A stretch of 11,124 nt of DNA, from the NCBI GenBank assembly GCA_913060955.1, contig CAJXTH010000013.1, forward strand, positions 1 through 11,124, written 5' to 3'. This DNA comes from an uncultured bacterium (GTDB lineage Bacteria; Patescibacteriota; Minisyncoccia; SW-4-49-11). Positions 1 through 6,712 of the stretch are shown piece by piece (within the stretch, counting starts at the first letter, position 1; each line of letters starts with the position of its first letter). The notes beneath the pieces were generated by a model, which was given only the letters and a program-made list of their open reading frames with translations, made no database searches and had not been told where the DNA came from. A program made the translations under genes and the position numbers.

Positions 1-362
1 CAGGACAGTATCAATCCTATGTTGATAAGGAATATGAATTGAGAATTCATATCATAGGTCAAAAGGTTATAGCTGTTAAAATTGACTCTCAATCTAATGC
101 TGATGCAAAAATTGATTGGAGAAGTCAAAGCTATCAACTTACGTACGAGGAATATAATCTTCCTTCCGATTTAGTAGCGGGCATTCTTAGGTTTATGTCA
201 ATGATGGGGCTAAAACTAGGTGTCATTGACATGATAGTTACTCCATCCGGTGAGTACGTATTTCTGGAGGTTAATCCAGATGGTAATTGGCTATGGATTG
301 AGGATTTTCTGCCAGATATTGGTATCACTCGATCCATAGCTAGTTGGCTTCTTGCAAACTAG
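1..362 (+). CDS. Graspetide (MvdD/TgmB-like) ATP-grasp ligase, C-terminal part
   Basis: This gene enters from the left edge; 119 residues are visible from base 3, and its true start lies outside. Seen: an ELRI(H)IIG segment, AVKIDSQ, a DWR motif, then LGVIDMIVTPSGEYVFLEVNPDGNW near the end. This order (ELR, DWR, D in IDM, E and N in FLEVNPDG, then WIE) is the signature of the ATP-grasp enzymes that macrocyclise graspetides (microviridin MvdC/MvdD, TgmB). The IDM aspartate and the E-x-N pair are the expected Mg-ATP ligands. In that family the enzyme phosphorylates Asp/Glu side chains of a precursor and closes ester or amide bonds to Ser/Thr/Lys. Family members are usually about 300-330 residues, so about the last third is seen. 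The next gene, 35 bases downstream, looks like the substrate, which supports this over a glutathione-synthetase or RimK role. A TTG at 39 is internal, not the start. Confidence 0.85.
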   Translation, partial: GQYQSYVDKEYELRIHIIGQKVIAVKIDSQSNADAKIDWRSQSYQLTYEEYNLPSDLVAGILRFMSMMGLKLGVIDMIVTPSGEYVFLEVNPDGNWLWIEDFLPDIGITRSIASWLLAN

Positions 363-385
363 ATTACGTCAGATGTACTTTCATT

Positions 386-391
386 ACGAGG
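386..391 (+). promoter_or_regulatory. Ribosome binding site of the precursor peptide gene
   Basis: ACGAGG lies 6 bases before the ATG at 398. It decides the start: the upstream ATG at 344 is in the same frame but inside the ATP-grasp gene and has no such site. This is one of the few recognisable Shine-Dalgarno sequences in the window. Confidence 0.6.
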
Positions 392-397
392 TTCAAA

Positions 398-568
398 ATG
401 AATACTCCTACTTTGATCAAGCCTATTGGCGCACATAACTCTCAAACTGTTGTAGTTGATCCTCAGATTGACGGCTACAGTGAGGAGAACCAGTCAGGTA
501 ACGTAGCCAGTGCCATGAAGGACACTAAGGTTACTTATATCAGCTGGACACAGGATGGCGACGCTTAG
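398..568 (+). CDS. Putative graspetide precursor peptide
   Basis: This 56-residue peptide is encoded immediately after the ATP-grasp ligase and right before the operon terminator. The N-terminal part (about residues 1-40) would be the leader; it carries a VVVDPQID stretch loosely like the DP-containing leader motif of TgmA-type precursors. The C-terminus, TKVTYISWTQDGDA, is a convincing core: hydroxyl donors T43, T46, S49 and T51 at near-regular 3-residue spacing, followed by acid acceptors D53 and D55. Donors first and acids last is the usual graspetide arrangement. There is no signal peptide, no Cys, and no double-glycine site typical of other peptide classes. I infer side-chain ester crosslinks between the Thr/Ser and Asp residues; the pattern does not equal the microviridin TxKxPSD core, so ring topology is unknown. 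Export or protease genes are not visible. Confidence 0.7.
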   Translation: MNTPTLIKPIGAHNSQTVVVDPQIDGYSEENQSGNVASAMKDTKVTYISWTQDGDA

Positions 569-595
569 CAATACTGTGTAAATCATCAATTACCG

Positions 596-636
596 AAAGG
601 GAAAAGACAATTATCTTTTCCCTTTTTCTATTTTTT
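596..636 (+). terminator. Intrinsic terminator of the graspetide operon
   Basis: A perfect 12-bp stem (AAAGGGAAAAGA at 596-607 pairing with 614-625) with a 6-base loop is followed by a T-rich tail. The stem overlaps the last codons of the convergent gene, whose stop codon (611-613) sits in the loop. The - strand side lacks a good U-tract, so the + direction is favoured. Confidence 0.85.
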
Positions 637-1495
637 GTAAAATGTTTTGAGCGGGAAATGCACAGTTATATTGGCTACTTTTTGCAAGATGATGAATAAG
701 AGAAAGTTCTTTTGAGCTGAAGTGAATAACATTTATTTTATCAAGGAGGCTTAAAGATTTGTTTCTCACATATCCTGATGGGTAGTGGATAAGTTTTTGT
801 ATTGATCTTACTGTCGAATGATCGATATATTCAAGGAACTCGCTTCGTAGTAAGAGTGCTAATAGAAGATAATTTAAGGCTGAGTCATCATAGAATTTTT
901 CAGAATCTAAAACTTTTTGTAATAGCTGAGCAAGGTCATCTTTTGGAATATAAATGAGAAGTCTATCTAATTCATTTGACTTATATCTCGGGTATAAGTC
1001 TATGATAAGACGGGTATTAGAATGAGCATATTCTTTGAGTTTGTATTGATACTCTCGCACATGTGGATTAATAGAAAAGGGATATGATTTCTCGTATATG
1101 TTTTGATCAAAGTATCCTTTGTCAAAGATTAAATTATATCGCAATGTGTCAATTTGAGAAATAACTTCAGAAATCTCTTTGTCTATATATTTTTTGGGAA
1201 GAGCCTCTCGAATACTTGGTGGAAAATTAGAGGGTACGTAATCAAAAGTGATAGAGTTTTTGTTCATATCAGGATATAATGGAGAAAGAACAGAATTTAA
1301 ATGAAATTCCGAGCACTTCAGATGCGAGGAAACCCTTTCTATAACAGTATCAAATTCTTGAGCAGAATAACGTTTTCCAATCAAGTCAGATATTCCGTAT
1401 GGAGTCTCTGAGGGTTGAATACTTTGAGACTCCATGTGATAGTAGTAAAGCTCAATATTTTCGAGAAGGTAAGAGGCCATATTACTCTCAGTCAT
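611..1495 (-). CDS. Hypothetical protein, AT-rich, no recognised family
   Basis: The protein has 294 residues and I do not recognise a family. It is soluble-looking, without a signal peptide or membrane segment. The N-terminal half is rich in Tyr, Ser and charged residues. The region around residues 180-290 reads as a series of amphipathic, Leu-rich helices (DDLAQLLQKVL, SALNYLLLALLLRSEFLEYI, SVRSIQKLIH-like, KELSLIHHLAKS), compatible with a helical-repeat (HEAT-like) fold, but this is only inference. Sampled 60-base stretches are 25-33% G+C against over 50% in parts of mreB, so it may have been acquired. It lies 21 bases downstream of the RSH gene on the same strand and may be read through from it. 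The start could be M1 (1495) or M6 (codon ending at 1480); no strong ribosome site separates them. It converges on the graspetide operon; a functional link is not shown. Confidence 0.6.
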   Translation of the reverse strand: MTESNMASYLLENIELYYYHMESQSIQPSETPYGISDLIGKRYSAQEFDTVIERVSSHLKCSEFHLNSVLSPLYPDMNKNSITFDYVPSNFPPSIREALPKKYIDKEISEVISQIDTLRYNLIFDKGYFDQNIYEKSYPFSINPHVREYQYKLKEYAHSNTRLIIDLYPRYKSNELDRLLIYIPKDDLAQLLQKVLDSEKFYDDSALNYLLLALLLRSEFLEYIDHSTVRSIQKLIHYPSGYVRNKSLSLLDKINVIHFSSKELSLIHHLAKSSQYNCAFPAQNILQKIEKGKR

Positions 1496-1516
1496 TATAC
1501 TTTTTATTTATTTTCC

Positions 1517-3013
1517 TTACACTTTAATCCCTTGTTTTCGAAGATCATGTCGGATTGCGCGGGCTGTTGAAACACTCTTTACAATTTTGAGCCAGTCACG
1601 ATTTGGCTTTTGCTTTTTGTCGGTGATGATTTCGACTTCATCTCCGTTGGAGAGCTCGTAGGATAGTTTTACTGGTTGCCCATTGACCTTGGCCATGGTT
1701 GCATGACGTCCAATGTCTTGGTGAATGCGGTAGGCAAAGTCCAGAGGTGTTCCTCCTTGGGGGAGGGAAATCGCATCTCCTTTGGGAGTCATTACAAAAA
1801 TCTGATCTTGGAAGAGGTCAAGTTTGACGTACTTGAGATATTCTTCTTCCGAAAGTTTTTCCTTGCCAAGGTCAACTAGTTCTTTGATCCATTTGAGACG
1901 ATCAGGGTTCAGGAACGTAAACTCCTCGAACTTGGCTTTTTGTTTGTGAGACCAATGAGCAGCAACTCCGTATTCAGCATATTCGTGCATCGCCTCAGTT
2001 CGAATTTGAAACTCAAAAACGATTTTTGAAGTTGGGTCAATCAGTGTGGAGTGAATGCTTTGGTATCCGTTTTCTTTGGGTTGATCAATGTAATCTTTGA
2101 CACGACCTTCTACCGGGATGAAGTAGTTATGAAGAGCGGCCAATACGTTGTAACAATCTTCAACGCTTTCGGTGATGACCCGGAGGGCAACGAGATCATA
2201 AATCTTATCGAGAGATTTTTTCTCTCGCATTTTTTTGAACAGCGAGTAGTACTTCTTGGCTCGCCCATATAGGGCAATGTAAGGAATCCCTTCTTCATCA
2301 AGAATCTTGGTAGTTTTTTTGATGATTTGTCCGGCTTGTTTTTCTCGTTTTTGGTACTCGACAGTCGAGAGAGAAATGAGCTGTTTATACTCGTCGGGAT
2401 AGACGTAGGGAAAACAGATATTTTCGATCTCGTCTTTGAACATTCCCATTCCGAGACGTTCAGCAATCGGAGCGTAAATTTCGAGAGATTCGAGGGCGAT
2501 TCGCTTTGCTTTTTCTGCCGGAAGATTCTTCAGTGTTCGAAGGTTGTGGAGTCGGTCAGCAAGCTTGATAAAGACCACTCGGAGATCTTTACTCATGGCT
2601 ACAAACATTCGGCGGAGATTCTCGGCATAGCGATCTTCTCCCTTGTATTTGATGACGGAGAGTTTGGTAATCCCTGAAATGAGGAAAATGATCTCTCGGT
2701 TAAAAGTCTTGGAAAGTTTCCGGAGCGAGACCTCGGTGTCCTCGGGCACGTCGTGCATAAGGGTAGCTGCTAGAGTATCTCGATCGAGTTTAATATCTGC
2801 TAGGGTTAGACAGGCTTCCACAGGGTGAATAATATAGAACTCACCACTTTTTCGTCGCTGTTCTCCGTGAGCTTCTGCCATTTGGTAAAAAGCAAGCTCG
2901 ATGATTTCCTGGTCAGATTCAGACAAATACGAAATGGCAGGAGCAAGGATCTTCCAGAGTTGCTCGGTCGCTTGAGTAAGATCGGTAGTTGATACGTCAG
3001 CTGTTCTCATCAT
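1517..3013 (-). CDS. rel: RelA/SpoT homologue (ppGpp synthetase/hydrolase), short form
   Basis: This enzyme makes and degrades (p)ppGpp in the stringent response. From the start chosen here it has 498 residues. The HD hydrolase domain spans about 40-200, with RRKSG at 53-57, H63, HD-x2-ED at 87-92 and D153 (LADRLHNL), so hydrolysis looks intact. The synthetase domain spans about 235-360, with GRAKKYYSLFKKM at 250-262, D273/R278 in YDLVALR, NGYQS around Y318, and E334 in EFQIRT, so synthesis looks intact. A TGS domain lies at about 401-465. The protein then stops after DWLKIVKS..., just where the helical, zinc-finger and ACT domains of ordinary ~730-residue enzymes begin. Start: the open frame reaches 3079, but a promoter -10 at 3022-3027 lies inside that extension, so I choose the tandem ATG ATG at 3013/3010. 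Very likely a bifunctional enzyme that lacks the usual ribosome-sensing C-terminus. Confidence 0.93.
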   Translation of the reverse strand: MMRTADVSTTDLTQATEQLWKILAPAISYLSESDQEIIELAFYQMAEAHGEQRRKSGEFYIIHPVEACLTLADIKLDRDTLAATLMHDVPEDTEVSLRKLSKTFNREIIFLISGITKLSVIKYKGEDRYAENLRRMFVAMSKDLRVVFIKLADRLHNLRTLKNLPAEKAKRIALESLEIYAPIAERLGMGMFKDEIENICFPYVYPDEYKQLISLSTVEYQKREKQAGQIIKKTTKILDEEGIPYIALYGRAKKYYSLFKKMREKKSLDKIYDLVALRVITESVEDCYNVLAALHNYFIPVEGRVKDYIDQPKENGYQSIHSTLIDPTSKIVFEFQIRTEAMHEYAEYGVAAHWSHKQKAKFEEFTFLNPDRLKWIKELVDLGKEKLSEEEYLKYVKLDLFQDQIFVMTPKGDAISLPQGGTPLDFAYRIHQDIGRHATMAKVNGQPVKLSYELSNGDEVEIITDKKQKPNRDWLKIVKSVSTARAIRHDLRKQGIKV

Positions 3014-3021
3014 ATGAATAT

Positions 3022-3027
3022 ATTGTA
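3022..3027 (-). promoter_or_regulatory. Extended -10 promoter of the RSH gene
   Basis: On the - strand the sequence reads TGG-TACAAT, a good extended -10 with no convincing -35. The expected transcription start is near 3015, only about 2 bases before the ATG at 3013, so the mRNA would be essentially leaderless. Confidence 0.6.
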
Positions 3028-3038
3028 CCACAAAACGG

Positions 3039-3067
3039 GTGTCAGAACCCACAAAAAGTGATATACT
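3039..3067 (+). promoter_or_regulatory. Promoter of mreB (diverges from the RSH promoter)
   Basis: TGA-TATACT with the -10 hexamer at 3062-3067 is an extended -10. GTGTCA at 3039-3044 matches the -35 consensus at 4 of 6 with a 17-bp spacer. The start would be near 3074, giving a leader of about 27 bases. It is back-to-back with the RSH promoter, so the two could be co-regulated. Confidence 0.65.
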
Positions 3068-3100
3068 GAACATAACCATATAACAAGACAGATACAGGAT

Positions 3101-4105
3101 ATGCCGCGACGAATTGGAATTGATTTAGGAACTGCAAATGTGTTGGTATTTTTGCCCAACAAGGGAGTCGTAGTAAATGAACCTTCGGTAGTGGCTGTCG
3201 ATGTCTATGATAATCGAATTTTGGCCGTGGGAAACGAAGCCCGAGAGATGATTGGCCGAACACCAGATGGAATCAAAGCGGTGCGACCGATTCGCGATGG
3301 GGTGATTGCTGATTACCGAATGACGGAAGCTTTAATTACCTATTTGATTCAGAAAGTGAGCGGAAGAGTCCGAATTTTCAAACCAGATTGTATTATTTCT
3401 GTCCCTGCTTCGATTACGTCTACCGAAAAGCGAGCAGTTATTGAAGTTGCAACCAATGTGGGAGCGCGGAATGCGTATGTAGTAAAAGAGCCGATCTTAG
3501 CAGCTCTGGGGGCTGGGATTCCGATCGACGTTCCCTCTGGTTCCATGGTTGTCGACATTGGAGGAGGAACCACAGAAGTTGGAGTCATTGCCCTGGGGGG
3601 AATTGTAGCGTTTGCTTCGGCACGAGTGGCGGGTGACAAGCTTACGGAGGCGATTATTCAGCACGTCAAAAAGAAGTACAGCCTGGCGATTGGGGAACAA
3701 ACTGCCGAGCAGATCAAAATTAAAATTGGAAGCGCGCTTCCAATCGAGACTGATTCTATGGATATTCGAGGACGAGATGTCCTGACCGGCCTTCCAAAAA
3801 ATATTTGCATCACTTCTGAGGAGGTTACTCATGCTATGCAATTGGAGTTACGGGAAATTATTCAGACCGTCAAAAATGTTCTCCAAGATACCCCACCAGA
3901 ACTCTCTAGTGACATTATCGAAAAGGGGATTGTGATTACCGGAGGAGGAGCCTTGATCCGGAACATTGACGAGTTGATCTCAAAATCAACTGGGGTGCCC
4001 TGCTCGGTAGCCGACGATCCACTCTACTGCGTGGCCAAAGGAACTGGTATAATGTTAGACAGTCTCGATAAATACAAACGTGTCCTCGGACAGCAACGAA
4101 GATAA
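3101..4105 (+). CDS. mreB: Rod-shape-determining actin homologue MreB
   Basis: MreB polymerises under the inner membrane and guides cell-wall synthesis along the rod. At 334 residues it has the normal family length. The ATPase fold is complete: phosphate-1 DLGTAN at 8-13, NEPSVVA at 26-32, VRPIRDGVIADY at 61-72, E130 in VKEPILAA (the likely catalytic Glu), phosphate-2 DIGGGTTE at 152-159, RVAGDKL at 175-181, and the adenosine motif TGGGALI at 280-286. The start is right because MPRRIGIDLGTAN aligns with typical MreB N-termini. The AGGA before the ATG is only 1 base away, too close for normal Shine-Dalgarno pairing. The GT4 gene begins 2 bases after the stop, so the pair is likely co-transcribed. 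No mreC or mreD is in the window. I do not see an N-terminal amphipathic helix of the E. coli type. Confidence 0.96.
   Translation: MPRRIGIDLGTANVLVFLPNKGVVVNEPSVVAVDVYDNRILAVGNEAREMIGRTPDGIKAVRPIRDGVIADYRMTEALITYLIQKVSGRVRIFKPDCIISVPASITSTEKRAVIEVATNVGARNAYVVKEPILAALGAGIPIDVPSGSMVVDIGGGTTEVGVIALGGIVAFASARVAGDKLTEAIIQHVKKKYSLAIGEQTAEQIKIKIGSALPIETDSMDIRGRDVLTGLPKNICITSEEVTHAMQLELREIIQTVKNVLQDTPPELSSDIIEKGIVITGGGALIRNIDELISKSTGVPCSVADDPLYCVAKGTGIMLDSLDKYKRVLGQQRR
4045..4053 (+). promoter_or_regulatory. Possible internal promoter before the glycosyltransferase
   Basis: TGG-TATAAT, a perfect extended -10, lies in the last codons of mreB, about 55 bases before the GT4 ATG. No good -35 is seen and the bases also encode GTGIM, so it may be chance. 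Confidence 0.35.
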
Positions 4106-4107
4106 CT

Positions 4108-5199
4108 ATGCGCATTGCCATTGATGCTTCCAAAATAGAAACAGAACACAAAACAGGGACCGAGTATTACTCTTGGGAGCTTATCACCGGGATCTTAGAC
4201 CTGTCCGATGAATCTCATGAAATTCTCCTCTATTCTCGAAAGCCTCTGCCCACAGAAATTTTAGAACGACACCCTCGAGTGCTCAACCGTGTCGTACCAG
4301 GGCGGTTCATGTGGACTCTCTGGCACTTGCCTTGGGCAATGCGGGCAGATGCTCCCGATGTATTTTATACACCAGCAAGTATTGTGCCTCCGTTTGGACG
4401 ACCGAAGAAAAGTTTTGTCGTGATTCATGGTCTTGAGTATGAGGCCTTTCCTCAGGCCTATTCGTTTTTCCGCTTTTGGCATTTGGCAACCTTTACCTTA
4501 CTCTCAGCCAAGTGGGCCTACCGGGTAATTGTTCCGTCTCATTCTACCAAGCACGATCTGGTGAGTGAGTACAATATCGATCAAGACACGGTTCAGGTGA
4601 TTCACTCTGGGGTTCCTGCTCGGCACGAGGATGGCGAGATTCGATCACAGGTGGTGGACATTACCAACGAGCAATATCTTTTATGGATTGGACGGAAAGA
4701 AACGCGAAAAAACCTGGAGTTGCTCATCTCGCTTTTCGAAGCGATTCAGGCAGACTATCCAGAACTTAAACTGGTTCTTGCCGGCAAGGAAGGGTTTGGA
4801 TACTCTGAGATTCGAACCTTGATCCAGAAATCCAGTGCCTCGGACCGAATTATCGAACTTGGGTTTGTGTCAGATGCCGAAAAACAGGAATTGTTCGACC
4901 ACGCAACGGTATTTGTGTTCCCTTCTTGGTACGAGGGATTTGGCTTCCCAATCTTGGAGGCTATGCGAGCAGGTGTTCCGGTTATGGCTTCAACCCAGTC
5001 ATCACTTCCAGAAATTGGAGGAAATGCCGCCGTATACGCCGAGCCAGATGATCCTACCGAATGGGAACGAGAACTTCGAGGAATTCTGGACAATCCAGAA
5101 ACCCGTCAAGCCCTTATCAAGCGGGGATATGACCAGTGGCAGAAATTTTCTTTTGACCAAACAGTAGAGGAGACCTTGGATTGTATTACCGGCCCGTGA
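4108..5199 (+). CDS. Family 4 glycosyltransferase (GT-B fold)
   Basis: Cytoplasmic or membrane-associated GT4 enzyme of 363 residues that should transfer a sugar from a nucleotide-sugar donor with retention of configuration. The N-terminal Rossmann domain begins MRIAIDASKIE and has a GTEYYSWEL loop typical of GT4 acceptor-side glycine-rich loops; H107 in VIHGLE sits at the usual acceptor-site position. The C-terminal donor domain has GRKETRKN at 195-202 (R196 and K201, expected to bind the donor diphosphate) and EGFGFPILE with E276 and E284, the E-x7-E motif. Donor and acceptor cannot be read from the sequence. It follows mreB by 2 bases and precedes a sugar phosphorylase by 35 bases, so a role in cell-envelope glycan or storage-glycoside metabolism is plausible. 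It ends in TGA, the only gene here that does so, with an in-frame TAA one codon later. Confidence 0.88.
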   Translation: MRIAIDASKIETEHKTGTEYYSWELITGILDLSDESHEILLYSRKPLPTEILERHPRVLNRVVPGRFMWTLWHLPWAMRADAPDVFYTPASIVPPFGRPKKSFVVIHGLEYEAFPQAYSFFRFWHLATFTLLSAKWAYRVIVPSHSTKHDLVSEYNIDQDTVQVIHSGVPARHEDGEIRSQVVDITNEQYLLWIGRKETRKNLELLISLFEAIQADYPELKLVLAGKEGFGYSEIRTLIQKSSASDRIIELGFVSDAEKQELFDHATVFVFPSWYEGFGFPILEAMRAGVPVMASTQSSLPEIGGNAAVYAEPDDPTEWERELRGILDNPETRQALIKRGYDQWQKFSFDQTVEETLDCITGP

Positions 5200-5234
5200 A
5201 CCTAAGTGCAATCCGTACTGACTAGAACGAATCG

Positions 5235-6677
5235 ATGAAACACACAAAACTTCGGAATCAAATACAGCTCATTACCTATGCTGATAGTTTAGGGCGTAAT
5301 CTGAGCGAGCTCAAGGTCGCCTTGGATAGTTACTTAGGAGAATATATTGGAGGAGTCCATATTTTGCCATTCTATCCATCTTCCGCTGATCGAGGATTTG
5401 CTCCATTGACTCATTTGGAAGTAAATCCCGTCTTTGGAACCTGGCAAGATATTCAAGCAATTGCCGAGGAATATGATTTGATGGTGGATCTTGTTGCCAA
5501 TCATATATCTGCTCAATCCTCATACTACCAAGATTTTTTGATCAAGGGGCAACGATCACTTTTTGCAGACATGTTCCTTACCACCAAAAAAGTGTTTGGA
5601 GCAACTATTGATCCGGATCAGCTGGGGAAAATTTATCGGCCGCGTCCAACGCCACCGTATCATGAGGTTCGGTTGGGAGATGGGACGCGAGAAAATATTT
5701 GGATGAGTTTTTCGGAAGAGCAGATTGACCTGGATTGGGATAGTCCGATTACCCAAGATTTGATCAAGCAATTTTTGCATACTCTCGGTGAGCATGGAAC
5801 AGATTTGATCCGTCTTGACGCAATTGGATACATTCTCAAACGGCCCGGTACTAATTCGTTTTTGATTCCAGAGGTATATGACCGTATCGAGTGGATGTCA
5901 GAGGTGGCTCGGCAATATGAAATCGAGTTTTTACCAGAAGTTCATTTTCATTATTCGAAGCAACTTGAGATCGCCGAGAAATGTGACTGGGTGTATGACT
6001 TTGCCTTGCCGATGCTCACCTTGTACGCCTTGTATACCGCTGACTCGTATCCGCTAGAAAATTGGATTCGAATGAGGCCAGACAATCAAATTACGACACT
6101 TGATACCCACGATGGAATAGGAGTGACTGATGTAGAAGATTTGATGACGCCTGATCAAATTGACCAGACCCGTCGGATCGTCATGGCTCACGGAGGAAAT
6201 GAAGCTATGAGGGCAACTGGATCTGGATCTCAAAATTTGGATATCTACCAGTTGAATACCACCTATTATACTGCTGTTGGGAATGATGACGCCTATCTGC
6301 TCGCTCGTGCGATTCAATTCTTTGTTCCGGGGATTCCCCAGATTTATCACATGGGAATGCTGTGTGGAGAAAACGATGTCCAAAAGTTTATGGTGACAGG
6401 AGTTGGGCGTGACCTCAATCGGCATGACTATACTCTGCAGGAAATCGAGCAGCAACTAGATCGACCGGTAGTGCGACGGCTGTTTGCACTTATGAAGTTC
6501 CGAAATAATTATCCAGCATTTAATGGCACATTTGAACTTCACGATAGTCCGGCCGACAGTATGATCCTGAGTTGGAAACAGGATGAATCTGAGGCTCGAC
6601 TAGAGGTAAATCTTCGGACCTATGGTGCAAAGATTCAATACCGAGAGGCAGAGGAGTGGAAAACCTTTGAGGTCTAA
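5235..6677 (+). CDS. GH13_18 sugar phosphorylase (sucrose phosphorylase-like)
   Basis: A 480-residue enzyme strongly resembling sucrose phosphorylases: QLITYADSLG at 11-20, GGVHILPFYPSSADRGFAP at 39-57, LVANHIS at 86-92, YRPRP at 134-138, and DLNRH at 393-397. All catalytic residues are present: nucleophile D195 (RLDAIGY), acid/base E235 (LPEVH), and transition-state D293 (LDTHDGIG). The (beta/alpha)8 barrel runs to about 430, then a short C-terminal beta domain. These enzymes split an alpha-glucoside with phosphate to give glucose 1-phosphate, saving ATP. Subfamily 18 also holds sucrose-6'-phosphate and glucosylglycerate phosphorylases. The acceptor loop here (LCGENDVQKF, about 376-385) differs from the LAGKNDMELL I recall for the Bifidobacterium enzyme, so the natural substrate is open. 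No signal peptide, so cytoplasmic. Likely co-transcribed with the GT4 gene; no transporter or fructokinase is nearby. Confidence 0.9.
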   Translation: MKHTKLRNQIQLITYADSLGRNLSELKVALDSYLGEYIGGVHILPFYPSSADRGFAPLTHLEVNPVFGTWQDIQAIAEEYDLMVDLVANHISAQSSYYQDFLIKGQRSLFADMFLTTKKVFGATIDPDQLGKIYRPRPTPPYHEVRLGDGTRENIWMSFSEEQIDLDWDSPITQDLIKQFLHTLGEHGTDLIRLDAIGYILKRPGTNSFLIPEVYDRIEWMSEVARQYEIEFLPEVHFHYSKQLEIAEKCDWVYDFALPMLTLYALYTADSYPLENWIRMRPDNQITTLDTHDGIGVTDVEDLMTPDQIDQTRRIVMAHGGNEAMRATGSGSQNLDIYQLNTTYYTAVGNDDAYLLARAIQFFVPGIPQIYHMGMLCGENDVQKFMVTGVGRDLNRHDYTLQEIEQQLDRPVVRRLFALMKFRNNYPAFNGTFELHDSPADSMILSWKQDESEARLEVNLRTYGAKIQYREAEEWKTFEV

Positions 6678-6679
6678 GA

Positions 6680-6685
6680 TATACT
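6680..6685 (+). promoter_or_regulatory. Promoter -10 of the ferric-reductase-like gene
   Basis: TATACT starts 3 bases after the phosphorylase stop. From GATATACT onward the sequence parallels the mreB promoter, sharing ATAACCATA at the same distance. The predicted start is near 6692, giving a leader of about 21 bases. Confidence 0.55.
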
Positions 6686-6712
6686 AGAAATAACCATAAA
6701 AAAGATACAGAA

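Noticed and set aside
2051..2677. Long + strand frames opposite the RSH gene (61 to 116 codons).
   Set aside because: They are complementary shadows of a strongly conserved gene and show no family motifs.
3037..3050. GGGT...ACCC inverted repeat between the RSH and mreB promoters as an operator.
   Set aside because: Only 4-bp arms around a 6-base centre, which is common by chance; no second copy was noticed.
5191..5205. TGA followed one codon later by TAA at the GT4 end, as a hint of a UGA=Gly code.
   Set aside because: None of the long genes contains an in-frame TGA, which would be expected if UGA coded for Gly.
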